Source of the DNA: PVC group bacterium
Lineage (GTDB): Bacteria; Verrucomicrobiota; Kiritimatiellia; CAIKKV01; CAITUY01
DNA length: 57,744 bases
Direction: 5' to 3'
NCBI GenBank assembly: GCA_945890715.1
Contig: CAMDCX010000008.1
Span: forward strand, 1 to 57,744
Below, one piece after another: positions 46,341 to 55,471 of the stretch. Positions within the stretch are counted from its first letter, which is position 1; each line of letters starts with the position of its first letter. Both the position numbers and the translations under genes were made by a program. Below the pieces are notes generated by a model. That model did no database searches. It worked only from the letters and a program-made list of their open reading frames with translations, and was not told the DNA's origin.

Positions 46341-47410
46341 GTCATCCTGCTTTCATCAGAGGGTTGATGGGAACACGTAGGTTCCCCGGCCAGATAATCT
46401 CCGGTGGCAGCGAGAGCCCGGGCCCGGCAGCCCCCACAGACGGCCCGGTACTCACACACTCCGCATTTCCCTCCGTACCCATCCACATCTTGAAGCTTGC
46501 GAAATACGTCCGAGGCCTTGTAGGCCGTATTAAAATCCAAACCGGCCTTCCGGAGATCACCCGCCGGAACATCACAAAATCCGCACGGCTGAAGGATTCC
46601 GATGTGAGAGATAAAGACAAAGCCACGCCCCGCCATACAGCCCCCCGTCGGGGCGCCTGGGCGAGCCCCGTTGACGGGCATGTTGAGACGATGCCGGACA
46701 CGAATCACCTGGGGAGCGCAGGTGGTCTTGATCCGCAAGGGCCCCCGGGCATTCATCCTCACCGCCCATTCAAGCGCCGACTCACAGTCCCCGGCCGCAA
46801 GCGCAAACTCCCGGATCCCGGCTCCACGGCCGACCGGAACCAGAAAAAACAAATCAAGCTGGGACGCGCCTTCACGCAGGGCAAGTTCACGAATCGCGGG
46901 CAGGTCATTCAATGTCGCCCGGGAAACGAGGGCATTAATCTGGAACGGTAATCCCACACGGCGGGCACAGTCCATCGCCTTCAGATTGGCGGCAAAGGAA
47001 CCCGGCACCCCGCGAAAGGCGTCATGCTGATCCGCCGTCGCCCCATCCACACTGAGACTGATGGCCGTAATCCCCGACTCGCGCATGCGTCGAACCGCCT
47101 CATCATCGACGGAAATGCCACAGGGCGCCATCACCACACGAAGCCCCCCGCCTGAAGCTCGCTTCGCAATCCCCCACACATCCGCCCGGCTCAAGGGTTC
47201 TCCGCCGGTAAGAATTAAGAGCGGCTTGCTCCCCAGCGCGACCAGCGAATCCACCACCCGCATACACTCCTCGGTCGTCAGCTCGCCTTCATAGGCGGTA
47301 TTGCGAGCCGACGCACGGCAATGGCGGCAGGCCAGCGGGCACCGCCGCGTCAGTTCCCAGGCCACCACCTTCGGCCCGTCATTGGATCCCTGAAAATGCC
47401 CCTGTATCAC
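46337..47410 (-). CDS. ahbD: Radical SAM haem synthase AhbD
   Basis: AhbD converts Fe-coproporphyrin III to protohaem, the last step of the siroheme route, using radical SAM chemistry. The 357-residue protein has the SAM-cluster motif TRRCPLACRHC (C24, C28, C31), the usual ILTGGEPLSRADV block, and the auxiliary-cluster cysteines GKCGVCEYRAVCGGCRARA near the C-terminus. The opening VVAWELTRRC and tail fit AhbD better than AhbC. It overlaps ahbC and ahbAB by 4 bases each. Confidence 0.9.
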   Translation of the reverse strand: MIQGHFQGSNDGPKVVAWELTRRCPLACRHCRASARNTAYEGELTTEECMRVVDSLVALGSKPLLILTGGEPLSRADVWGIAKRASGGGLRVVMAPCGISVDDEAVRRMRESGITAISLSVDGATADQHDAFRGVPGSFAANLKAMDCARRVGLPFQINALVSRATLNDLPAIRELALREGASQLDLFFLVPVGRGAGIREFALAAGDCESALEWAVRMNARGPLRIKTTCAPQVIRVRHRLNMPVNGARPGAPTGGCMAGRGFVFISHIGILQPCGFCDVPAGDLRKAGLDFNTAYKASDVFRKLQDVDGYGGKCGVCEYRAVCGGCRARALAATGDYLAGEPTCSHQPSDESRMT

Positions 47411-48591
47411 GCCGTAATCTCCTCATCCGACAGGTAACAGGCAGGATCCACGCCCCAACGGGATCCGGTAGCCGCCTCGGCACGAGCCCTGAAATTACCG
47501 CCGCAAACATCCAGGAACCGACAGGTTCGACACCGTCCGGTAACATGCCTTTTCTTGTTCCGCAATTCAGCCAGCAATTCGATACTGGAATCACTCCAGA
47601 TGGCGCTGAAGGGGCGTTCACGAATCGTGCCCAGGCATTGGGTGCGCCAGAACTGGTCAGGATACACCGAGCCATCCCAGCCAATACTGGAAATCCCCTG
47701 CCCTGAACTGTTTCCGCCATTCATCCGCAGCAATTCGAGCACCTGTTTGGCCCTCTCCAGATTGCCCTCCCGCACCATGCGAAGAAAGAGGTAGGGGCCA
47801 TCGCAATGGTTGTCGACCGTCAACACTTCCTTCTGGAGCCCGCACCGGGCCAGTTCGGCGGTTCGGTCAATAATCAGATCCACAATCCGCCGGGTATCGT
47901 CATGCCCTAAATCACGAGCCTGAAGATCAGCTCCCCGCCCCGTGGGAACCAAATGGTAGAAACACACCCTTGGGATGGACTCCGCCTCCAGCAAATCAAA
48001 AATCGCCGGGATGTCGTCCGCCGTATCGGCGGTAATGGTGTGGCGCAGGCCAACCTTGAGCCCGACCGATTGGCAGGCATGAATTCCGTCCAGTGTGCGG
48101 CTGAACGCCCCTTTCATGCCGCGAAACCGGTCATGAACCTCAGGACGGCCATCCACGCTGATGCCGACATAGGTTGTGCCTGCGTCCTTGAGGCGCCGGG
48201 CCATCGGCCCATCCAGCAAAGTCCCATTGGAGGAGACCACCGCACGAAGCCCGCGCCCCACGGCATGGGCGATCAGTTCGGGCAGATCGGGCCGCATCAG
48301 GGGTTCGCCACCGGAGAACAACACCACAGGACAGTGGAAGGCCGCCAGATCATCCAGCACCGCCATCGCCTCCCGGGTATCCAATTCCGGGGCACACCCC
48401 GCCTGCCCCACCGCCGCATAGCAGTGCGAACAGGTTAAATTACACCGAGAGGTGATATTCCAAACAACCACCGGCTTCTTATCCGCAGAAAACTGGAGCA
48501 GGTGCGAAGGCAAAACGGATGAATGCCGTCCATAGCGCAAGGCATCAGACGGTTCCACCTGTCCCAGATAAAGCTTAGAAATCCCAATCAC
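47407..48591 (-). CDS. ahbC: Radical SAM Fe-coproporphyrin III synthase AhbC
   Basis: AhbC removes the acetate side chains of 12,18-didecarboxysiroheme to give Fe-coproporphyrin III. The 394-residue protein begins with a distinctive N-terminal block (MIGISKLYLGQVEPSDALRY; LPSHLLQFSADKKPVVVWNI) characteristic of AhbC, with the SAM-cluster motif SRCNLTCSHC (C50, C54, C57). GEPLMRPDLPEL and a C-terminal CRTCRFLDVCGGNFRARA follow. It overlaps ahbD by 4 bases and is the first haem gene of the run, 48 bases after the RidA-like gene. Confidence 0.91.
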   Translation of the reverse strand: MIGISKLYLGQVEPSDALRYGRHSSVLPSHLLQFSADKKPVVVWNITSRCNLTCSHCYAAVGQAGCAPELDTREAMAVLDDLAAFHCPVVLFSGGEPLMRPDLPELIAHAVGRGLRAVVSSNGTLLDGPMARRLKDAGTTYVGISVDGRPEVHDRFRGMKGAFSRTLDGIHACQSVGLKVGLRHTITADTADDIPAIFDLLEAESIPRVCFYHLVPTGRGADLQARDLGHDDTRRIVDLIIDRTAELARCGLQKEVLTVDNHCDGPYLFLRMVREGNLERAKQVLELLRMNGGNSSGQGISSIGWDGSVYPDQFWRTQCLGTIRERPFSAIWSDSSIELLAELRNKKRHVTGRCRTCRFLDVCGGNFRARAEAATGSRWGVDPACYLSDEEITA

Positions 48592-48639
48592 AGGCTTATT
48601 ATCCCATAAGACCGTACTTCAGGCCACAGGCTTTTCAAG

Positions 48640-49719
48640 TCAGGCAGAAACAGCCGCATCGAGTTCGATCTCGAAGAGGAGATCATGGCGGCAAACGGTG
48701 GCATGGGCGTTCACAACGGGCAGATCCTGAATTCCGTTTGCGTGGCAGTAGTCCGCCAGCAGCGGGGCATCCCGCATATCCTGGAAATACCCGATGGCTC
48801 GCGTTGTGTTTTGCCAGGCCATGCCGCGCGACTCCAGAATGGCGCCGACTACCTTCATGGTCAGGTCGATTTGTGCCGCGGTATTCCCCCGATGCATCGA
48901 CTCGCCGCCCGGGGCAATGCTGGCCGTACCGGAAATCAACAGCTGGCGGCGACCGGGAAACTCGAGTTCCATGGCGCGACTGAATGAACTTTTATAGTTC
49001 GTCGCCTCGCACTGGAGCGGAGAGGCGATCACCGAGATTTTGACATTCCGGTGCCTGGGCCTGACCGCCAGGGCTCCCGCCACGAGGGCCGCGCCCTGCG
49101 GATTGCAGGCTCCGATGCCGGTACTCGCAGGAACCCGGTTATTGAAAACGCCCCGCTCCTCAAAAAAACGGGTTCGAACCCCGTTAAATTCACCGTACCA
49201 GTCGAGAAGATGATCCAGATACAGCCAGGTTCTGACCACATCAAGAAACCCCAGGCCAGCCTGTTTCAGAACCGCTTCCATTCGTTCAAAAACCTGTCTG
49301 GTCTGGGCTACGCGGGGTGCGGAGAGATCGGAAGGCAGAATCCCGGTCAACCAGCAGTAATCGGCATCCGTGTCGGACCAGGCCGACCCGACGACCGCGC
49401 CATCCAGCTCAATGCGCCGGATAGGCGCGCCTTTGACCAACACCGCCTGAAATCCGGAAAGATGCTTGCCATTACAGGGATCCCCCTGCAGCCACATCAT
49501 CGGCCAGCATGCCTGCCCCATGGCTTTCTGTACGGCATCATGGAACTGGCATCCGCCGAACACCCACTGGGCCACCACTTCATCGGCGGCTTCGGGGAAG
49601 CCACGGAAAATGGCCATGGGGTCGTCTCCCACCCTTTGGACACCGATGCAGGATTCCGTAATCCATCCACAGGTGGTCCGGCGCAGGAATTGCGCGACTC
49701 CATTTTCTTTCGCAGTCAT
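48640..49719 (-). CDS. RidA/YjgF-superfamily protein, chorismatase-like
   Basis: The 359-residue protein has a RidA-like fold in the C-half (LLISGTASIAPGGESMHRGN; QIDLTMKVVGAILESRG) and a longer N-half, as in FkbO/Hyg5-type chorismatases (VVRTWLYLDHLLDWYGEFN; ASTGIGACNPQGAALVAG). RidA proteins hydrolyse enamine/imine intermediates; chorismatases split chorismate. Which applies is not known. The ATG at 49719 has AGGATCC upstream and starts 11 bases after the upstream stop. Its position between a c-type cytochrome and the haem operon suggests a related metabolic task. Confidence 0.7.
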   Translation of the reverse strand: MTAKENGVAQFLRRTTCGWITESCIGVQRVGDDPMAIFRGFPEAADEVVAQWVFGGCQFHDAVQKAMGQACWPMMWLQGDPCNGKHLSGFQAVLVKGAPIRRIELDGAVVGSAWSDTDADYCWLTGILPSDLSAPRVAQTRQVFERMEAVLKQAGLGFLDVVRTWLYLDHLLDWYGEFNGVRTRFFEERGVFNNRVPASTGIGACNPQGAALVAGALAVRPRHRNVKISVIASPLQCEATNYKSSFSRAMELEFPGRRQLLISGTASIAPGGESMHRGNTAAQIDLTMKVVGAILESRGMAWQNTTRAIGYFQDMRDAPLLADYCHANGIQDLPVVNAHATVCRHDLLFEIELDAAVSA

Positions 49720-49730
49720 TGTGGATCCTG

Positions 49731-51590
49731 TTACAGCGACAAAACGTATTCCGTCAGGTCGTCCGCTTCCTGGGGCGAAAGCGTGCTGGTTTTCCCATGC
49801 TTGTCGCCCTTGTTTAATTTGATCAACGCCTCTTTCATCGCAAAAGCACGCCCATCGAAGTAGTAGGGCGCCGTGCGCCAGCATTCCACCAAAACCGGCG
49901 TGTCAAAAGGCTTGTCGTTATCCACCCCCTCACCCAATCCAATGTCATAACTCTGCAGATCGGTATAAAACGGAGCGGGATGGCAGGCGGCACAACCCGC
50001 GGCCGTAAAAACCTTTTTGCCGCGTAGCGCGGCCTTGCTTAGCTTTCCCTTCACCAAATAGGGACTGGGGACAGGCTTCATTTTTGTCAAATACTCGTCA
50101 ATCGCCAGGGCATCCTCTTCCGGGCGCACGGCAAACTGGATAAATTTGAGGCCGGCACGGACACCCTTGGCCGCATTCTCGCGGATTCCCAGGCTCATGG
50201 AGGGCGGTGTCTGGAAGCAGAACAGCATGCTTTTGGTATTCTTGGGGTTGCCAATCCCGTCGTTAAGCAAATCCCAGTTCAAGCCATCGGCCCGCCCATC
50301 CGGATGGCAACTCGCACAGCTTTGCCATTCCTGGAAGCAGAACTGCGCGTCATTGAAATATTTTTCCCCCTTGCGCTCCTGGGTAAGAGGCGCCTTGGGC
50401 CCCAGCGACACCAACCGGACTACCGGATTCTCCCCTTTCAGTTGGACAACCGCCAAGTCATCGCTGAAGTAGAGTCCTGCCACGGCACTATCACCGGCCA
50501 GGCACAGCCCTCTCGGCCCGTTCCCCGGCAACTTGATCCGCTTGCGGAGACCAACCAGGAAACTCAAATCGTTGGGAACATCCTCCAGCGACAGGGACAC
50601 CCCGACCTTCTCCCCTTTGGCAACCCGGTCGAGGCGCTCGTGCAGGGCGAGCCGGTCAATCTCGCTGATTTCATGGGTGCCCGCATGCGCCACACAAAGA
50701 GTCTTGCCATCCCCACTACAGGCCACGCCCCAGGGATTCGCGGCACCGAGGTCAACATCATCCAGCAGCACGGAGACCAGCAACTTGTCGGCCTGAAGGT
50801 CCACAATGCTGATGGCACTGGTGTTCATCCACCCCCGCTCAAGCTGGGTTGTAGGCAATTGATACCGGCCCAGCGTGTGGGTCACATAGGCGAACCGGCC
50901 ATCCGGCGACACGCAGACCCCCCGGAGCCCGGTAGAGCCATTCGGGAGCGTCAAATTGGTGACCACCGTCCGGGAGACAGAATCCACGATCGAAACCGCA
51001 GCCGCCAGATAATCGGAATTGGCGGGCATGGCAGGCAAGTGGTTGGCCACCACCATCCGACGGCCATCCGGCGTAAAGGCGGCCGCCACGGGCTCCCGGC
51101 AAACAGCGACCCTCCCCAGTTCCTTGCGGGAGGACGCATCGATTAGGCTGACATCATTGTTAAACCGGTTACAAACAGCCAACATTTTGCCATCCTGGCT
51201 GACCGCAGGCGCCACCGGGGTGTGTCCGACAGGGATCAGTGCCTTGCATTTGCCAGTCTCAGCATCATATGCGGCGACTTGGCCTTCAGCGGCCTCCAAG
51301 GTGACATAGAGAATGCCGGCTTTGGAATCCAACGCAAGGCCGGTAGGCGGCAGCTGAGTGGCGATCACTTTTTTCAATGCGCCAGAAGCCAGGTCAATCT
51401 TCACCACCTGATTGGCGGTGTATTCGGCCACAAATACGTCCCGCCCGTCAGCAGACGCCACCACGGCACAAGGAGAATAATAGGCAATGTCACGCGTTGC
51501 GCGGAACCAGCCTGCCTGCACAACCGAAATGGTTACGAGCCCGGCAACCATCACCAGAGGCCACCTCGCCAATTTAAACCTAAGATTCAT
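49731..51590 (-). CDS. Secreted protein with YVTN-type propeller and two c-type haem motifs
   Basis: The 619-residue product has a signal peptide (MNLRFKLARWPLVMVAGLVT), a seven-bladed-like beta-propeller (about 30-400; VVASADGRDVFVAEYTAN, FTPDGRRMVVANHL) and two CxxCH motifs: CASCH at about 425-429 and CAACH at about 533-537. It resembles propeller-fused di-haem cytochrome c peroxidase/MauG-like proteins, which act in the periplasm. The start at 51590 follows AAGGGG by 5 bases; a longer reading to 51659 has no signal peptide at its start. Its haem need fits the operon downstream. The exact function is unknown. Confidence 0.8.
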   Translation of the reverse strand: MNLRFKLARWPLVMVAGLVTISVVQAGWFRATRDIAYYSPCAVVASADGRDVFVAEYTANQVVKIDLASGALKKVIATQLPPTGLALDSKAGILYVTLEAAEGQVAAYDAETGKCKALIPVGHTPVAPAVSQDGKMLAVCNRFNNDVSLIDASSRKELGRVAVCREPVAAAFTPDGRRMVVANHLPAMPANSDYLAAAVSIVDSVSRTVVTNLTLPNGSTGLRGVCVSPDGRFAYVTHTLGRYQLPTTQLERGWMNTSAISIVDLQADKLLVSVLLDDVDLGAANPWGVACSGDGKTLCVAHAGTHEISEIDRLALHERLDRVAKGEKVGVSLSLEDVPNDLSFLVGLRKRIKLPGNGPRGLCLAGDSAVAGLYFSDDLAVVQLKGENPVVRLVSLGPKAPLTQERKGEKYFNDAQFCFQEWQSCASCHPDGRADGLNWDLLNDGIGNPKNTKSMLFCFQTPPSMSLGIRENAAKGVRAGLKFIQFAVRPEEDALAIDEYLTKMKPVPSPYLVKGKLSKAALRGKKVFTAAGCAACHPAPFYTDLQSYDIGLGEGVDNDKPFDTPVLVECWRTAPYYFDGRAFAMKEALIKLNKGDKHGKTSTLSPQEADDLTEYVLSL

Positions 51591-51663
51591 CAGACCCCTT
51601 TGAAAAAAATGACTCACAGGTACTTGTAACGTAATTACCATACACAAGGGATATCCCAAAAGG

Positions 51664-51683
51664 AACCACCCTTTCGGGTGGTT
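51664..51683 (-). terminator. Hairpin terminator-like structure between two secreted-protein genes
   Basis: AACCACCC (51664-51671) pairs with GGGTGGTT (51676-51683) around TTTC. On the minus strand it lies after the HZS-like gene and before the propeller cytochrome gene, and is followed by TTCCTTTT. It may stop the upstream transcript and separate the two units. A similar hairpin lies at 56582-56601. Confidence 0.65.
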
Positions 51684-51709
51684 TTATCCCAGGATTGACT
51701 AGCCCCCCC

Positions 51710-54700
51710 CTACTCCACCACCACCCGGAACCCGACATTAAAAACCCGCTGATAAGGGGAATAGGGAGTCCGGAAACCCGAGGCGCACCGGAAGGGGCGG
51801 TCATACCAGGACCCCCCGCGCGCCACGCGATCAATCTCCGGATCCGGGTCGCCATCATTCCGCCCGTCATCATCCTCATAGGGATAAGGCTTGTAGGCGG
51901 ACAACGTCCATTCTGCCGCATTGCCGTGCATGTCATGCAACCCCCAGGGGTTCGGCTTATATTGCCCCACGGGGCGGGTGACAAATCCGCCGTCGTCGAA
52001 CCGGGAGTCATGGGGCACCCAGTCATCGTACCGGCTGGGATTACTCATCAACGCAGCCCGCGAATACCCGTCCGCGGAGGTGTCGGCGGCAAACTCCCGA
52101 AGCCGGAGGTCGCCCAGGTTGGCATACGGGGAATAATCGACTGCCCCCTCGCCGAACCAGAACGGCGCACCCGACCCGGCGCGGCAAGCCCATTCCCATT
52201 GGGCCTCCGTCGGCAGCGTGACTTTTTTTCCGGTCTTCTCCGACAACCAGTGGCAGAAGGCCATGGCCTCCTCCCACGACACCCGCACCACAGGCTGGTC
52301 GGCCTGGTCCTGGCCATACCCCACAATCCCGAACTGATAGCCATGCCGATCTTCTGTACGGCTTTCATGCTCCGGATCAAACTCACGGTACTGGGCGTTC
52401 GAGATTTCGTGGCGGCCCATCCAGAATCCGTCGGCAATAGGGACACGGATCACGGGTTGCTCGTCCCTATGGCCGGCATCACTGCCCATCAGAAACTCCC
52501 CATCTGGCACCCATACCATTTCAATGGCGGCGTTTGATCCCCCAGTTTCGAAGGACATTGCCACCCGCCCTTCCGGCGCCGTCCTAATCTGGCGGCGAAT
52601 GGCCTCGTCCGGCGCAAAGGGCCAGTCGGGGCATTCGGTTTCAGACACAGGCGCCCCCATCCGCTCCTCAAGGGGCAGAGGCGGCACGGGCGTCGGCTCA
52701 TACGGCGGCGTTTCCGGAATAGTCTCATAGTCCGGAAACGGCCCCATGGGCACATACTTTCGGCGCAGTTCCATCGCCCGGGCATCCACGATTTGCATGC
52801 GGCTCGCGCCTATGCCCGGAATCTCGCCCCAGGTGCCAAAGAAGACCGCATTCAGATCCACCCAGGCAGCCAGCCGTACCCAGGATTCACCGTCCAACCG
52901 GACCCCGTAATGCCCTTTCCGCAACATCTGGCCCAATTCGGTCTGGCTGAAGTGGTAATCCATCGGCGTGAACATCCGCCGCTCCCCCTCAATGCCAGGC
53001 CGCCTCACATACCGTTGAAGCTCAAAGTAGGATTCCGTGAATTTCCCGCCACGCGGCCAACTTCCGGACATCTGGGACGACCAGTCGGTAAGCGGTACTC
53101 CTCCCTTGAAACTGGGGATCTCCCGGCCTTCCCGGGGCTGTCCCGAATGGCAGTTCGCGCAATACCGGTCAAGGACAGGCTGCACTTCGCGGACGAAACT
53201 GAACCCGCGCGCAGGCCCATGCCAAGGTTCGACCAGCGAGGGCTCGCGCCGCTGGGCTCGGCCGGGCCGGACGATGGGCGCCTCATTCTGGCTCTCATGG
53301 CACCCCACACAGGAAACCTGCTCGCCGGGCATGCCGACAAACCAGCTCCGCATCAATTGCAGCGCCTGCCCCTTTCCATCCAGCGGCTGAATCGCAAGCG
53401 CAGTGTTGGCGGGAATGGAGAAATGGGCGGAGCCATCCTCCTCCACCGGCACCGTCCCCAGGATGCGCTTGATGTCCCAAGGGCCATCGATCCCCAATGT
53501 GCCATACAAGCCGCCCATTCCCCGGCGCCCAAAATAATATTCAACCACCCGCAGGCGTTTCACCGTGCCGCGGGGAATGCCCGCCAATCCAGGCCCGGCG
53601 TAGATATCGGCAATGACGACATCCGCCGTGTCTTTGGACAAATCGACCCGGTCGGGAATCACAGGCGGGGTTTCGGTCTTGCGCATCGGAACCGGCCACA
53701 ACAGGGCGGACCCCTCGACCTCCTTCACCAACGTCATATTGTCGAAGACATCCACCAGGTAAATCCCCCACAGGGAATCTGCCGCCGGTTTTGCGACGAC
53801 AAGATGGTATTTTCCGCTTAGCGGCGCGGGCATGAGAAATTGCGGCCACACACCATCCACGAGCCGGTCGCGCACAATCGGCTCAATCGTTTTGCCGCGC
53901 CCGGGGATCTCCTGGACAATCCCCTCCGCATCACGCCGCCCCTGGCTGGGGTCAAGGACCAGCAACCGCCCGGACCGCGGCGTTCCATGATGCCCGCCCG
54001 CCACCCCGATGACCCGGCGGGGATCGCCGGGAATGGCCTTCGCATAGAAAAACGAATTCGGGAACCACGACCCACTCCCCCGCAGTTCGCGCTGGTCGGT
54101 GCCATCGGGATTCATATGGAACAGGATACGGCTGTTGGAATGCGACTGGTCGGTGTATTCCCAACGCAAATACATCACCCGCCCGTTATGCAACATCGTG
54201 GGGCACCAGTCGCTGTCCTGCTCAAAAGTCAGTTGGCGGATCGACTGGGTGCGGGGATCGAGTTGGTAGAGGCAAGCCATGGCTCGCCCCCCAAATTCAC
54301 AGGGCAAACCCTGATACACGGCGGTCGAGGCAAAGATGATGCGCCCGTCAGGCAGATAGCAAGGATCGAAGTGGGCAACATCGGCACCGTCATCGGGCGT
54401 GGCCTGGCGCAGCCCCTTCCCATTGTCCTTGATTTCAAACAGACGCCAGTTTTTTTCCTTCGCGCCTTGCTGGGCAAAAAGGAGCCGATCCCCGTCAAAA
54501 TGCAGCACGGGATCAATCAGAGTCTGGTTCTTCGCTGGCGTATAGATCGTCGAGAAGCGTCCCACCCCACGCAAGTCGGACAGCACGGCCAGTTCATCCT
54601 TGAACACATCCTGGCGGGGGATCGTATCGCTGGTGTGGGCATTCAGCGACCCCACGCCAAGGGCACCGCCCATGATTTTCCGGGCATTCCCCTTCAACGG

Positions 54701-55057
54701 GATTCGCTTCACCACAAGCAGTCGGCCAAAATCCAGCAGGGGGTTGGCGAGCAAAGCATTCCTGACACCTGAGACCAGCCGTTGCGCCTCCGTGGCGGCT
54801 TTCTTATCCCGATTGCCAAGCAACCCCACCAAAGCCTCACGCCGATCCACAAAAGCCTTGATGGCGGCACGGTGCTTCGCCCCGTCATAACGATCCGGCC
54901 ACGTCCCGGCCATATCCTCCACCGCCAGCGTGGCCGCCTCGACATTCACCTGGTCAACCGCCTGTAACAGTTCCTTGCATCGCGCATCCAGCCCGGCTGC
55001 AAAAGCCTGGGACAGGGTCAACGCCAACGATGCGAGGAATGAAAAGCGCCGTCTCAT
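51710..55057 (-). CDS. Secreted propeller/HZS-alpha-like/FGE-like fusion with two CxxCH motifs
   Basis: The roughly 1115-residue protein has a signal peptide (RRRFSFLASLALTLSQAFA), a helical segment, a beta-propeller-like region (about 180-460; PDGRIIFASTA, HFDGDRLLF), a block resembling the hydrazine synthase alpha middle domain (EDGSAHFSIPANTALAIQPL; LMRSWFVGMPGEQVSCVGC) with CVGCH at about 588-592 and CANCH at about 638-642, and a C-terminal SUMF1/FGE-like domain (about 850-1118; LPTEAQWEWACRAGS; GLHDMHGNAAEWTLS). The FGE catalytic Cys pair is not apparent, so it is probably not an active formylglycine maker. The TTG at 55072 is an alternative start; the ATG at 55057 keeps a clean signal peptide. 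Both CxxCH motifs suggest two covalent haems. Hydrazine synthesis is not implied; similar proteins occur widely in PVC bacteria. Confidence 0.78.
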   Translation of the reverse strand: MRRRFSFLASLALTLSQAFAAGLDARCKELLQAVDQVNVEAATLAVEDMAGTWPDRYDGAKHRAAIKAFVDRREALVGLLGNRDKKAATEAQRLVSGVRNALLANPLLDFGRLLVVKRIPLKGNARKIMGGALGVGSLNAHTSDTIPRQDVFKDELAVLSDLRGVGRFSTIYTPAKNQTLIDPVLHFDGDRLLFAQQGAKEKNWRLFEIKDNGKGLRQATPDDGADVAHFDPCYLPDGRIIFASTAVYQGLPCEFGGRAMACLYQLDPRTQSIRQLTFEQDSDWCPTMLHNGRVMYLRWEYTDQSHSNSRILFHMNPDGTDQRELRGSGSWFPNSFFYAKAIPGDPRRVIGVAGGHHGTPRSGRLLVLDPSQGRRDAEGIVQEIPGRGKTIEPIVRDRLVDGVWPQFLMPAPLSGKYHLVVAKPAADSLWGIYLVDVFDNMTLVKEVEGSALLWPVPMRKTETPPVIPDRVDLSKDTADVVIADIYAGPGLAGIPRGTVKRLRVVEYYFGRRGMGGLYGTLGIDGPWDIKRILGTVPVEEDGSAHFSIPANTALAIQPLDGKGQALQLMRSWFVGMPGEQVSCVGCHESQNEAPIVRPGRAQRREPSLVEPWHGPARGFSFVREVQPVLDRYCANCHSGQPREGREIPSFKGGVPLTDWSSQMSGSWPRGGKFTESYFELQRYVRRPGIEGERRMFTPMDYHFSQTELGQMLRKGHYGVRLDGESWVRLAAWVDLNAVFFGTWGEIPGIGASRMQIVDARAMELRRKYVPMGPFPDYETIPETPPYEPTPVPPLPLEERMGAPVSETECPDWPFAPDEAIRRQIRTAPEGRVAMSFETGGSNAAIEMVWVPDGEFLMGSDAGHRDEQPVIRVPIADGFWMGRHEISNAQYREFDPEHESRTEDRHGYQFGIVGYGQDQADQPVVRVSWEEAMAFCHWLSEKTGKKVTLPTEAQWEWACRAGSGAPFWFGEGAVDYSPYANLGDLRLREFAADTSADGYSRAALMSNPSRYDDWVPHDSRFDDGGFVTRPVGQYKPNPWGLHDMHGNAAEWTLSAYKPYPYEDDDGRNDGDPDPEIDRVARGGSWYDRPFRCASGFRTPYSPYQRVFNVGFRVVVE

Positions 55058-55072
55058 GGTTGCCGGAACCAA

Positions 55073-55471
55073 CTAATGCACCACAGTGCCTTCAAGTGGA
55101 TTTCCCGGCACATCCAAAATCTGGAGGCTGGAAATCGTTTTCATGGTCGTATGATCCGCGAAAGTCCAGACGACTTGCTTGTCGGGAGTGACCTCAATCA
55201 CCTGCGGCGCGGTGCCGAACTTGCCGTGGCCCAGCCAGTTGGACATCACGGTGTTTCCATTGGGCAGCACCCAAAGGTCATTCGGGTTCCCGATACCCGG
55301 GCACTCCCATTCCACCCTGCCCTCGGCAGAGACAATGAAGGCCTTGTGGCCGGAATAATCCACACAGGCAAAACGGTGCCCTTTCCCTTGGATTTCCGCC
55401 GCCCCGAAAACGGGAAGCGCCACGGACAGGCAGAACAACGCCACGACAGCCGATTTATTGGGCAGATTCAT
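55073..55471 (-). CDS. Short secreted propeller-type protein, probably internally truncated
   Basis: The 132-residue protein has a signal peptide (about 1-23, ALPVFGAAE) and blade-like motifs FACVDYSGHKAFIVSAEGRV, DLWVLPNGNTVMSNWLGHGK and QVVWTFADHTTMKTISSLQI. Full-length relatives are about 300 residues, with several blades; the first blade and the last blade are present here but the ones between appear missing. The likely joint lies around LPNGN, a motif that recurs in such repeats, so loss by recombination is possible. It may be non-functional. It lies between the AKR gene (17-base overlap side) and the HZS-like gene. Confidence 0.6.
   Translation of the reverse strand: MNLPNKSAVVALFCLSVALPVFGAAEIQGKGHRFACVDYSGHKAFIVSAEGRVEWECPGIGNPNDLWVLPNGNTVMSNWLGHGKFGTAPQVIEVTPDKQVVWTFADHTTMKTISSLQILDVPGNPLEGTVVH

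Noticed and set aside
51710-52600. Active sulfatase-modifying (FGE) enzyme
   Set aside because: The region aligned to the SUMF1 catalytic Cys pair (GGSWYDRPFRCAS) has only the downstream structural Cys, so activity is unlikely.
51710-55057. Hydrazine synthase (anammox) subunit
   Set aside because: Resemblance is limited to a domain that is widespread in PVC bacteria; no other hydrazine-metabolism genes are present.
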